DNA of 5,874 nt from JBJXGC01 sp046154545. GTDB lineage: Bacteria > Chloroflexota > Dehalococcoidia > Tepidiformales > Tepidiformaceae. The stretch is from positions 1 through 5,874 of the forward strand of contig JBJXGC010000159.1 in NCBI GenBank assembly GCA_046154545.1. Direction: 5' to 3'. The notes below the pieces were generated by a model that was not told the DNA's origin, did not search any database, and saw only the letters and a list, made by a program, of their open reading frames with translations. This document shows positions 1 to 5,093 of the stretch, one piece after another. Each line of letters starts with the position of its first letter. Within the stretch, counting starts at the first letter, position 1. Position numbers and translations under genes: made by a program.

Positions 1-440
1 GTGCGGACCTTCGGCGCACCGGCCAACCGGCTGCCGGCCAGCACCTCGTCCAGCTCCGCTTCGACAAGATCGAGGTAGTCCGGCTCGGCGAGGTCGCACT
101 TCGTGATGACGACGATCCCGGAGGGGACGTCGAGGAGGTCGAGGATGGCGAGGTGCTCAAGCGTCTGGGGCATCGGGCCCTCATCGGCCGCCACGACGAG
201 GAGGGCGAGATCGACGCCGCCGGCGCCGGCCAGCATGTTCTTGATGAAGCGCTCGTGGCCGGGCACATCGACGATGCTGACTTCCCGGCCGGAGGGCAGG
301 GTCAGCCAGGCGAAGCCGAGGTCGATCGTCAGGCCGCGCTCTTTCTCCTCGCGGAGCCGGTCAGGGTCGATCCCGGTGAGGGCGCGGACGAGGGTGCTCT
401 TGCCATGATCGACGTGTCCGGCGGTGCCGATGACGTACAT
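1..440 (-). CDS. selB: Selenocysteine-specific elongation factor SelB, N-terminal GTPase part (C-terminus beyond left edge)
   Basis: This is the first 146 codons of SelB, the GTPase that carries selenocysteinyl-tRNA(Sec) to ribosomes paused at UGA codons marked by a SECIS hairpin. Reading from an ATG at 440, the protein opens MYVIGTAGHVDHGKSTLV, which holds the G1/P-loop GHVDHGKS at residues 8-15. The switch I segment RGLTIDLGF (about residues 38-46) includes the G2 threonine, G3 is DVPGHE (about 60-65), and G4 is TKCD (about 115-118). SelB commonly has TKxD here rather than the NKxD of EF-Tu. The GIDPDRLREEKERGLTIDLGF stretch separates SelB from EF-Tu and IF2. The start matches the usual SelB N-terminus (short strand, then GHVDHGK). 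There is no stop before the left edge, so domains 2-3 and the winged-helix SECIS-binding domain lie outside. Its presence implies selenoprotein synthesis; selA, selC and selD are not in the window. It follows vapC on the same strand after 45 bases but has its own promoter box. Identification is very secure. Confidence 0.95.
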   Translation of the reverse strand, partial: MYVIGTAGHVDHGKSTLVRALTGIDPDRLREEKERGLTIDLGFAWLTLPSGREVSIVDVPGHERFIKNMLAGAGGVDLALLVVAADEGPMPQTLEHLAILDLLDVPSGIVVITKCDLAEPDYLDLVEAELDEVLAGSRLAGAPKVR

Positions 441-449
441 TTGTTCGGA

Positions 450-455
450 AGTTTA
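450..455 (-). promoter_or_regulatory. Candidate -10 box of selB, near-leaderless start
   Basis: On the minus strand TAAACT lies nine bases before the selB ATG. A start of transcription 6-7 bases past it would leave a leader of only two or three bases. No Shine-Dalgarno is visible between the vapC stop and the ATG, which agrees with a near-leaderless message. No convincing -35 box is seen. The call rests on a hexamer and its spacing only. Confidence 0.35.
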
Positions 456-472
456 GCGGATGGAACCCGGTG

Positions 473-485
473 GCGCGAAGCGCGC
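473..485 (-). terminator. Short GC hairpin right after the vapC stop
   Basis: Directly after the vapC TAA the minus strand reads GCGCG-CTT-CGCGC, a 5-bp stem with a 3-base loop. It could slow transcription or protect the vapBC 3' end. There is no U-tract, so it is not a standard intrinsic terminator, and a GC-rich sequence can form such a stem by chance. Confidence 0.2.
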
Positions 486-911
486 TTAAGACAGCAAACG
501 CCAGCGCAGGCCCGGAAAACGGCCGAACCCACTATCGAGCGTGACGAACTCGCAGTCGTGTTCGATTGCGAGCGCAGCGAGGTAGGCGTCGGGGATGGCA
601 TTGCCTCGAAGATCCAGCGACTCGCACAACCCAAGGAATATTCCCCAATGGTCGGGGCCCGGGTTCAGGGGGACGGCCGACGGTGCGCTCCGCACAGCAT
701 GGACGAACGACCTGACTATCGCGGCGGAATACCTCCCGGCCAGTAGCCGTGGTTGGGTCGCGATTCGGAGCACCGCGCTAAGCGTCAGTTCAGACACGGC
801 CCATCGTTCGCTTCCGTTGACCCTCTCTTCGAGCCATGCGCGGCCCTGACGATGAAAGCGGCTTTCCTCATTGAGCGCGTACATGAGGACGTTGACGTCA
901 GGAAGCTCCAC
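486..911 (-). CDS. vapC: VapC-family PIN-domain ribonuclease toxin
   Basis: This 141-residue protein spans a whole PIN domain. PIN toxins are Mg2+/Mn2+-dependent endoribonucleases that cleave tRNA, rRNA or mRNA when freed from antitoxin. The acidic residues expected at the active site are visible: D5 in the opening PDVNVLMYA, E41 in AVSELTLSAVLR, D108 in AIPDAYLAALAIEH, and D126 in VTLDSGFGRF. Length (usual range about 125-145) and spacing are normal for the PDVNVL-type VapC subgroup, so it looks intact. The start is a GTG at 909-911. A strong Shine-Dalgarno (GGGAGGA on the minus strand) sits about nine bases upstream, inside the end of vapB, and the two frames overlap by 14 bases. This points to translational coupling with the antitoxin. 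The cellular RNA target cannot be told from the sequence. Confidence 0.92.
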   Translation of the reverse strand: MELPDVNVLMYALNEESRFHRQGRAWLEERVNGSERWAVSELTLSAVLRIATQPRLLAGRYSAAIVRSFVHAVRSAPSAVPLNPGPDHWGIFLGLCESLDLRGNAIPDAYLAALAIEHDCEFVTLDSGFGRFPGLRWRLLS

Positions 912-1140
912 TGATGGAGTCCTCCCAGTCGAGGAGCGCCGAATTGTGGCTCGAGTCGAGGTCCGGTGGCAGGTTCAGTCTTACCGTTGGGAGGATGATT
1001 CGCTCTCGCGGCGCGGCTGTGGGGCACAGCTTCTCGCGGAGGGCCTCTTCGATAATCGCCGTGAGCGTCGTGCGCTCCTCAGCCGCCCGGACCTTCGCCC
1101 GGATCATCAGGTCGTCTTCAATGTTCAGTGTGGTTCGCAT
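898..1140 (-). CDS. vapB: VapB-family ribbon-helix-helix antitoxin
   Basis: This 80-residue protein begins MRTTLNIEDDLMIRAKVRAAE. The alternating RTTLNI strand (residues 2-7) followed by two helices up to about residue 37 is the ribbon-helix-helix DNA-binding form of VapB-type antitoxins. Residues near R2, T4 and N6 would contact the operator. The tail (about 40-80, APRERIILP ... ALLDWEDS) is the expected flexible part that wraps the VapC active site. It precedes vapC and overlaps it by 14 bases, the standard antitoxin-first order. It should neutralise VapC and repress its own promoter. The ATG lies only six bases after a TAATCT box and has no Shine-Dalgarno, so the message is probably leaderless. 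The first 31 residues match the frameshifted upstream copy except for one Ile/Val change. Confidence 0.9.
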   Translation of the reverse strand: MRTTLNIEDDLMIRAKVRAAEERTTLTAIIEEALREKLCPTAAPRERIILPTVRLNLPPDLDSSHNSALLDWEDSISGAS

Positions 1141-1156
1141 AGAAACAGATTAGCAG
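1027..1156. repeat. Direct repeat copy A (vapB start region)
   Basis: This stretch pairs with 1320-1450 with about 14 mismatches and one indel by eye (roughly 88-89% identity). It covers the first half of vapB and the promoter box and ends abruptly just upstream of the box. Of the differences inside the codons, 11 are silent and two fall in a single Ile/Val codon, which shows protein-level constraint since the copies parted. Confidence 0.85.
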
Positions 1157-1434
1157 CCCGGCCGCGGGCGCGTCCCGCGGGTATCGCGTCCCCGCCGAGG
1201 CGATCGATGAAGTCGAGGACGGCTTCGTTGCTGGTCCAGTCGATGTCAACATCGGGGAATCCGCCATCGTTCCAGATCGGCAGCACGATCCGCTCCCGGG
1301 GCGCCCGGGGAGGGCCGACCAGCTTCTCGCGGAGGGCCTCTTTCGATGACCGCCGTGAGCGTCGTGCGCTCCTCGGCCGCGCGCACTTTGGCGCGGATCA
1401 TGAGGTCGTCTTCGATATTCAGCGTCGTTCGCAT
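1125..1434 (-). pseudogene. Second vapB-like antitoxin copy, broken by a one-base frameshift
   Basis: The ATG at 1434 opens a copy of the VapB N-terminus: MRTTLNIEDDLMIRAKVRAAE and on to VIE, 31 residues with one conservative difference from the intact vapB. A three-T run at 1341-1343 replaces the two Ts at 1048-1049 in the intact copy. The real frame is lost there and translation ends after 62 residues at 1246. Removing one base restores a VapB-like tail: EALREKL, APRERIVLP, then TSNEAVLDFIDRLGG, resembling the toxin-binding end of the intact copy. The restored frame runs on to a TGA at 1125-1127, so it would overlap the start of the intact vapB by 16 bases. No toxin gene of its own follows. 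It may be a decayed antitoxin, a sequencing slip in a T-run, or less likely a +1 frameshift site (GAA AGA). Confidence 0.75.
1147..1152 (-). promoter_or_regulatory. Candidate -10 box of vapBC with leaderless ATG
   Basis: TAATCT on the minus strand is followed by GTTTCT and then the vapB ATG, so transcription would start at or within a base of the start codon. The same box and spacer occur before the second vapB copy, although the DNA further upstream is unrelated. Conservation stopping just past the box suggests that this short stretch carries the promoter and probably part of the VapB operator. No good -35 box is seen. Confidence 0.45.
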
Positions 1435-1450
1435 AGAAACAGATTACCAG
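1320..1450. repeat. Direct repeat copy B (broken vapB start region)
   Basis: This is the partner of the repeat at 1027-1156, in the same orientation and about 294 bases away. It contains the extra T at 1341-1343 that breaks the reading frame. Outside the repeat the two upstream regions do not resemble each other. Confidence 0.85.
1441..1446 (-). promoter_or_regulatory. Candidate -10 box before the broken vapB copy
   Basis: The same TAATCT-GTTTCT-ATG arrangement precedes the frameshifted copy. It would drive a leaderless transcript across the whole vapB'-vapB-vapC array. It sits back to back with the presumed promoter of the plus-strand propeller protein, so a VapB repressor bound here might also affect that gene; this last point is speculation. 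Confidence 0.4.
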
Positions 1451-1468
1451 ATCGACTCCGAGTTTGTG

Positions 1469-1498
1469 GGTACAGGCTATGCCGGAATGAGCTAGACT
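1469..1498 (+). promoter_or_regulatory. Weak candidate promoter of the propeller-amidohydrolase gene
   Basis: TAGACT at 1493-1498 fits a TANNNT -10 box, with GGTACA at 1469-1474 as a poor -35 match at 18-base spacing. It would give a leader of about 45 bases. The evidence is only hexamer resemblance in the short divergent gap. Confidence 0.25.
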
Positions 1499-1540
1499 GC
1501 CGCCCATCACAGCGGGGACGCCCCAGTGCCCTGCACGAGC

Positions 1541-1546
1541 GAGGAG
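1541..1546 (+). promoter_or_regulatory. Ribosome binding site of the propeller-amidohydrolase gene
   Basis: GAGGAG lies four bases before the ATG at 1551, a slightly short but acceptable gap. No other ATG, GTG or TTG lies in frame between the upstream stop at 1488 and this ATG, so the site supports the chosen start. Confidence 0.6.
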
Positions 1547-1550
1547 TCTC

Positions 1551-3578
1551 ATGGCCTTCCGATTTCTGACCGGCGACACCGACGGGGTCATCTACGCGGG
1601 CGGGGCCCAGGGGGACCTCGTCTTCTACAAGGACGAAGCCCGCAACGGCACGCCACGCTGGGCGAATTCCGGGTCCGGCGCCGTCATCGGAAATGGCTGG
1701 GACGCGTTCACGCACGTGTTCACGGCCGGGAACGGCATCATCTACGCCGTCGCGCACAACGGCGACCTGCTCTATTTCCGGGATGTCGCCCGGGATGGCA
1801 CGTCGCGCTGGTCCAACTCGTCGGGCCAGCGGATTGGCAGCGGCTGGCAAGATTTCAAACACATCATTAACGGCGATGACGGCGTCATCTACGCCGTTGC
1901 CGCGAACGGCGACCTCTACTTCTTCAGGGACAGCGTCCAGGACGGCAGCTCTTCCTGGGACGCGGCGAGCGGGACGATCATCGGCAGCGGCTGGGACGCC
2001 TTCACCCGGATCCTCCCCGGCGGCCAGGGCGTCATCTACGCCATCGATTCCAGCGGTGACCTCTTCTGGTTCAAGGATCAGGGCCGCGACGGCCAGGTGA
2101 CCTGGGCGAACGGCGGGGCCGGGGTGAAGATCGGGACGGACTGGGGCAACTTCATCGATGTCATCTCGGCCGGTGACGGCGTCTTTTACGCGATTACGCC
2201 GGACGGCTTCATGGTCTTTCTCCAGGACCTTGGCCGTGACGGCACGGTGAACTGGGCCTTCAACGGGGCAGCCGTGACGCTTGGCGGCGGCTGGACGGCC
2301 GTGCCCGCGAAGACGCCGACGGTCCAGGGCTACTGTTCGCCGTTGAGCGTGGCTCCGGGAGAGACCGTGCGCTTCCACGTCTCGGCGCTCGCCCCCTACG
2401 ACGTGTCCTTCCTCCGCCTGAAGCAGCAGGCCGAGGGCGAAGTGGGTGCGGTGGTGGCGACCGGCGCGCGCCAGGGCGGCGGGTTCAAGCCCTCGCCATC
2501 GGAGGCCTGGGCCGAGGGCTGCGGCTGGTCACCATCGTTCTCCTGGACAGTCCCGGCAGGGACGAGGACGGGCGTCTACTCGGCCCGCTGTACGGACTTT
2601 TCGGGCGAGAGCACGCACCTCTGCTTCGTCGTCCGCCCGGGCGCGGCGCCTCGCGGCGAAATCGCCCTGTTGGCCAACACCAACACCTGGAACGCCTACA
2701 ACGACTACGGCGGCCGGTCGAAGTACACCAAGCCGGTCGGCGCGACGCTGAGCTTCGCACGGCCGAACGCCCAGATCAGCCCGCTCGAACTGAGCGTGAT
2801 CGACCATCTCCTTCGAGCCGAACTCTGGCTCCACAACTGGCTGGAGGACGAAGGGTACAAGGTGGACATGTTCGCCGACGCCGACCTCCACAACGGCATC
2901 AGTAACTTCAGCGACTACAAGGCCGTGATCCTGAGCACCCACCCGGAGTACTGGTCAGCGCCGATGCTGGACGAGCTGGAGGCCTACATCGCGGCCGGGG
3001 GAAGCGTGCTCTACCTCGGGGGGAACGGGATCTTCGAGTGCGTGGAACTCGACCTGGCGAACGACCGGATGATCTGCATGGGCGGCGACAACTCGCGCAA
3101 CCGGGACGACTTCTACTTCCGGAACCTCAACCCGCCGCGGTCCGAGCGGGCCGTCCTCGGGGTGGCTTATCGTTATGACAATTTTCTCACCTTCGGCCCG
3201 TTCCAGGTGTTGGCCGCCGGGCACCGGCTCTTCCAGGGCACCGGCCTCAGGAATGGCGACCCGATCGGCGCCACGGGGATCAACGGCGGCGGGGCCAGTG
3301 GCTGGGAGATGGACACCTCGATCGCCGGGCTGCGGCCGCCGGGTGTCATCGTCAGCGCCAATGGGGCAGACGACCGGGGTACGCCCCCGGCCAACCTCGT
3401 CGTCCTCGCGCGGGGGACAAATCCGGGGTTCGGGGCGGACATGACGGTCTACGACACGCCGGCCGGGGGGCGCGTCTTCTCGGCGGCGTCGATCAGCTTC
3501 GTGGGAAGCCTGATCGGGGACGCGAACCTGCAGCGGATCGTGAAGAACGTCCTGGCCGAGTGCGGCGCCACGACCTGA
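1551..3578 (+). CDS. Tachylectin-2-like beta-propeller fused to N,N-dimethylformamidase large-subunit-like hydrolase
   Basis: This 675-residue protein has two clear parts. Residues about 8-252 hold five repeats of 49-50 residues, each with G(V/I)(I/F)YA, a GDL or GF(M)VF strand, an aromatic-x-x-(D/Q)-x-x-(R/Q)(D/N)G turn and (I/L)Gx-x-W. The glycines opening them are at residues 12, 62, 111, 160 and 210. Five blades is the number in tachylectin-2, an N-acetylhexosamine-binding lectin. From about residue 260 it resembles the large subunit of N,N-dimethylformamidase: a beta-sandwich (SPLSVAPGETVRFHVS to FVVRPG), then an alpha/beta domain with NTWNAYNDYGG, STHPEYWS, GGNG and GWEMD. From memory, Paracoccus DMFase binds Fe through Tyr399, Tyr440 and Glu521, with His519, Asn547 and Glu657 nearby; Y343, Y383, E466, H464, N492 and E586 here have closely similar spacing. 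No signal peptide or membrane segment is seen, and no small-subunit gene is adjacent. The substrate is unknown; amide hydrolysis with glycan binding is inference. Confidence 0.82.
   Translation: MAFRFLTGDTDGVIYAGGAQGDLVFYKDEARNGTPRWANSGSGAVIGNGWDAFTHVFTAGNGIIYAVAHNGDLLYFRDVARDGTSRWSNSSGQRIGSGWQDFKHIINGDDGVIYAVAANGDLYFFRDSVQDGSSSWDAASGTIIGSGWDAFTRILPGGQGVIYAIDSSGDLFWFKDQGRDGQVTWANGGAGVKIGTDWGNFIDVISAGDGVFYAITPDGFMVFLQDLGRDGTVNWAFNGAAVTLGGGWTAVPAKTPTVQGYCSPLSVAPGETVRFHVSALAPYDVSFLRLKQQAEGEVGAVVATGARQGGGFKPSPSEAWAEGCGWSPSFSWTVPAGTRTGVYSARCTDFSGESTHLCFVVRPGAAPRGEIALLANTNTWNAYNDYGGRSKYTKPVGATLSFARPNAQISPLELSVIDHLLRAELWLHNWLEDEGYKVDMFADADLHNGISNFSDYKAVILSTHPEYWSAPMLDELEAYIAAGGSVLYLGGNGIFECVELDLANDRMICMGGDNSRNRDDFYFRNLNPPRSERAVLGVAYRYDNFLTFGPFQVLAAGHRLFQGTGLRNGDPIGATGINGGGASGWEMDTSIAGLRPPGVIVSANGADDRGTPPANLVVLARGTNPGFGADMTVYDTPAGGRVFSAASISFVGSLIGDANLQRIVKNVLAECGATT
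1572..2306 (+). repeat. Five tandem blade repeats within the propeller domain
   Basis: The coding DNA repeats with a period of about 147-150 bases, with blade starts near 1584, 1734, 1881, 2028 and 2178. Blades two and three are the closest at DNA level (the ATCTACGCCGT and AACGGCGACCT segments recur). The fifth blade is the most divergent. This is a coding repeat, not a separate element. Confidence 0.8.
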
Positions 3579-3627
3579 GGCGGGCTCCGGCACGAACGGT
3601 GGGATGGGCAAAGGCCGACGCCTAACA

Positions 3628-3727
3628 GTTAAGGCCACTGCCCGCGACCGCTCCCATGGGGTCGCGGTACCGTTGCCTCGATCGGGCCGCAGTTGTGGCG
3701 GCTGGGCGGCTGCCGGGTGGCCTTAAC
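3628..3727. repeat. Perfect 11-bp inverted repeat around the convergent gene ends
   Basis: GTTAAGGCCAC at 3628-3638 is the exact reverse complement of GTGGCCTTAAC at 3717-3727, with 78 bases between. The right arm contains the stop codon of the LLM oxidoreductase gene. With the inner hairpin it could form a branched structure in both transcripts, acting as a 3' end or terminator. A small inserted element with terminal inverted repeats is an alternative, but no flanking target duplication was seen. Confidence 0.6.
3642..3667. terminator. GC-rich hairpin between convergent genes, possible bidirectional terminator
   Basis: CCGCGACC (3642-3649) pairs perfectly with GGTCGCGG (3660-3667) across a 10-base loop. 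It sits 63 bases after the propeller-amidohydrolase stop and about 55 bases after the LLM stop, where a shared terminator is expected. Neither strand has a T-run after the stem, so classical Rho-independent action is doubtful. Confidence 0.4.
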
Positions 3728-4946
3728 GCGAGGCCGCAGCCGCCGCCTCGGGCGAGATCCCCGCGGCTTTGAGCTTGCTGGTCGGGGTCTGGTTGCTCGG
3801 CATCCAGTACTGCTTCGTGTCGATCTCCTCGAGTTGCAGCTCACCGGCGAGGACGGCCCGCTTCCAGGCCTGGTGTTCGGGCTCGCGGGCGTGGAATTGG
3901 GGCATGACCTCGCGGGCGAAGAGTTCGAGGCTTTCGCAGATGTCTTCGTGCGTGTTGTTCCCGGCCTGGTTGAGGAGGATAACCTGGTCCACGTTCGACT
4001 CCTCGAAGCGGCGCAGCCGCTCGATCAGGGTCGCGGGCGAGCCGATGAGGCCGCCGCCCTTGCGGAGGGCTTCCTGGCCTTTGGGTGTCTCACGCCAGGC
4101 CTGGTACTCGTCCCAGATGTTGACCGTCCCCGGGGCCACGGGGCCATGCGAGTTGTAGAACTGGAGCGAGAACTGGAAGAAGGTCCAGCCTTCAGCCCGG
4201 CGAATAGCCTCTTCGTCGGTCGGTGCGCACATGAAGCCGCTGACGACGGCGATGTTGGGGTTGGCCTCGTAGGCGGCGAGCTTCTCCTGGTGCTTCGTGA
4301 AGTTGTTGTAGTAGGCGTTCACCCAGGCCCGGGCGGCCTCGCTGTTGACGAACTGGAAGCCAAGGGCGCCGATCCCACGCCGGCCCGCCATCTCGATCGT
4401 CTCGAGCTGCGAGCATGCGACCCAGAGCGGAGGGTGGGGCTTCTGGTAGGGCTTGGGGAGGACGTTCCGGAGGGGGAAGTCGAAGTATTCGCCGTGGTGC
4501 TCGGTGCCTTCGTCGCCGAACATCGGGATGATGGCCTGGACGGCCTCCTCCCAGACGGCCCGCTTGTCGCGGAAGCGGCGGTCGAAGGGGTGGAGTTCGG
4601 TGACGCTCGACCCTTCGCCCATGCCGAACTCGACGCGGCCGTCGCTCACGAGGTCGAGCATGGAGATGCGCTCGGCGACGCGGGCGGGGTGGTTGGTGGG
4701 GAGCTGGACGATGCCGTGGCCGAGGCGGATGTTCGTGGTGCGCTGGCTGGCCGCCGCGAGGAAGACTTCCGGCGCGGAAGAGTGGGAGTACTCCTCGAGG
4801 AAGTGGTGCTCGACCTCCCAGGCGTAGTCGTAGCCGAGGCGGTCGGCGAGTTCGACCTGGGAAAGCGCGTTTTTGACAAGCGCGTGCTCGCTATCGCGGG
4901 TCCAGGGGCGGGGGAGTTGGAGCTCGTAGAAGATGCCGAATTTCAT
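3723..4946 (-). CDS. LLM-class flavin-dependent oxidoreductase (bacterial luciferase-like)
   Basis: This 407-residue protein belongs to the luciferase-like monooxygenase superfamily, TIM-barrel enzymes that use reduced FMN or F420 to oxidise small organic substrates. It opens MKFGIFYELQLPRPW. It carries YAWEVEHHFLEEYSHSSAPEVFLAAASQRT at about residues 41-70, where EHH (46-48) corresponds to the LuxA active-site histidine region. The family segment DLVSDGRVEFGMGEG lies at 98-112, and LPKPYQKPHPPLWVACSQ lies mid-protein. GGGLIGSPATLIERL followed by VDQVILLNQAGN is the usual C-terminal barrel closure. A hydrophilic tail of about 50 residues follows and is longer than in many relatives. The ATG at 4946 is supported by GGAGG seven bases upstream. 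It is alone on its strand, convergent with the propeller-amidohydrolase and divergent from HEPN/MNT. Substrate and cofactor (FMN versus F420) cannot be settled; no flavin reductase gene is adjacent. Confidence 0.9.
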   Translation of the reverse strand: MKFGIFYELQLPRPWTRDSEHALVKNALSQVELADRLGYDYAWEVEHHFLEEYSHSSAPEVFLAAASQRTTNIRLGHGIVQLPTNHPARVAERISMLDLVSDGRVEFGMGEGSSVTELHPFDRRFRDKRAVWEEAVQAIIPMFGDEGTEHHGEYFDFPLRNVLPKPYQKPHPPLWVACSQLETIEMAGRRGIGALGFQFVNSEAARAWVNAYYNNFTKHQEKLAAYEANPNIAVVSGFMCAPTDEEAIRRAEGWTFFQFSLQFYNSHGPVAPGTVNIWDEYQAWRETPKGQEALRKGGGLIGSPATLIERLRRFEESNVDQVILLNQAGNNTHEDICESLELFAREVMPQFHAREPEHQAWKRAVLAGELQLEEIDTKQYWMPSNQTPTSKLKAAGISPEAAAAASR

Positions 4947-4953
4947 GGTGCTG

Positions 4954-4958
4954 CCTCC
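4954..4958 (-). promoter_or_regulatory. Ribosome binding site of the LLM oxidoreductase
   Basis: GGAGG on the minus strand lies seven bases before the ATG, an ideal gap. It fixes the start at 4946. Confidence 0.75.
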
Positions 4959-4960
4959 GA

Positions 4961-4975
4961 AGCGCGGACCGCGCT
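4961..4975. promoter_or_regulatory. 15-base palindrome in the LLM leader, candidate operator
   Basis: AGCGCGG-A-CCGCGCT is a perfect 7-bp dyad around one central base. It lies just upstream of the ribosome binding site and downstream of the presumed -10 box, a place where a dimeric repressor could block transcription. The central gap is too small for a good RNA hairpin, so a protein site is more likely. High GC raises the chance of a random match. Confidence 0.4.
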
Positions 4976-4988
4976 GAGTAGTCGGCTG

Positions 4989-5019
4989 ATTCTAAAGCGC
5001 CCGGAGCGAAGGCGGGCAA
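4989..5019 (-). promoter_or_regulatory. Candidate promoter of the LLM oxidoreductase
   Basis: On the minus strand TAGAAT (4989-4994) is a good -10 box. TTGCCC (5014-5019) is a possible -35 box at a rather long 19-base spacing. The leader would be about 35 bases and would include the palindrome and ribosome binding site. Confidence 0.4.
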
Positions 5020-5081
5020 CCAGTGCCGTGGGCTTCTCGCCGCCGCGGGCGGCCATCGCACTCCCTTGCAAGCACCTGCCG

Positions 5082-5087
5082 TAAACT
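5082..5087 (+). promoter_or_regulatory. Candidate -10 box of the HEPN/MNT operon, leaderless start
   Basis: TAAACT is followed by six bases (GGAGAC) and the GTG start at 5094, the same geometry as both vapB copies. GGAG in the spacer is only two bases from the GTG, too close to work as a normal ribosome binding site. No -35 box at a normal distance is evident; TTGCAA at 5066-5071 is too near. Confidence 0.4.
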
Positions 5088-5093
5088 GGAGAC

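Noticed and set aside
441..485. Possible selC (tRNA-Sec) or SECIS element next to selB
   Set aside because: The 45-base gap is too short for a tRNA and holds only a promoter box and a small hairpin. No gene here shows an in-frame UGA typical of a selenoprotein.
153..746. Plus-strand open frame (197 codons) over selB and vapC
   Set aside because: Both regions are explained by strong minus-strand genes with family motifs; this frame has none.
1027..1450. CRISPR array or insertion sequence from the direct repeats
   Set aside because: There are only two copies. They are about 130 bases long, encode protein, and have no transposase or inverted ends.
871..1569. Plus-strand open frame (232 codons) over both vapB copies
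   Set aside because: It is antisense to the repeats; its internal repetition simply reflects the duplicated vapB DNA.
1118..1591. Minus-strand open frame (157 codons) across the broken vapB copy
   Set aside because: It is in neither the VapB N-terminal frame nor the restored C-terminal frame, and it starts inside the divergent gene.
1551..1600. Signal peptide on the propeller-amidohydrolase
   Set aside because: The N-terminus MAFRFLTGDTDGVIYA lacks a positive n-region plus hydrophobic core and already belongs to the first blade. No alternative upstream ATG, GTG or TTG exists in frame.
1419..2378. Minus-strand open frame (319 codons) across the propeller region and vapB promoter
   Set aside because: It mirrors the blade repeats of the plus-strand gene, has no recognisable domain, and runs through the divergent promoter region.
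3693..5084. Long plus-strand open frame (463 codons) opposite the LLM oxidoreductase
   Set aside because: It is the antisense shadow of a well-supported LLM gene. Its translation is low-complexity (many E, V, G, D, A), and such frames are common opposite GC-rich genes.
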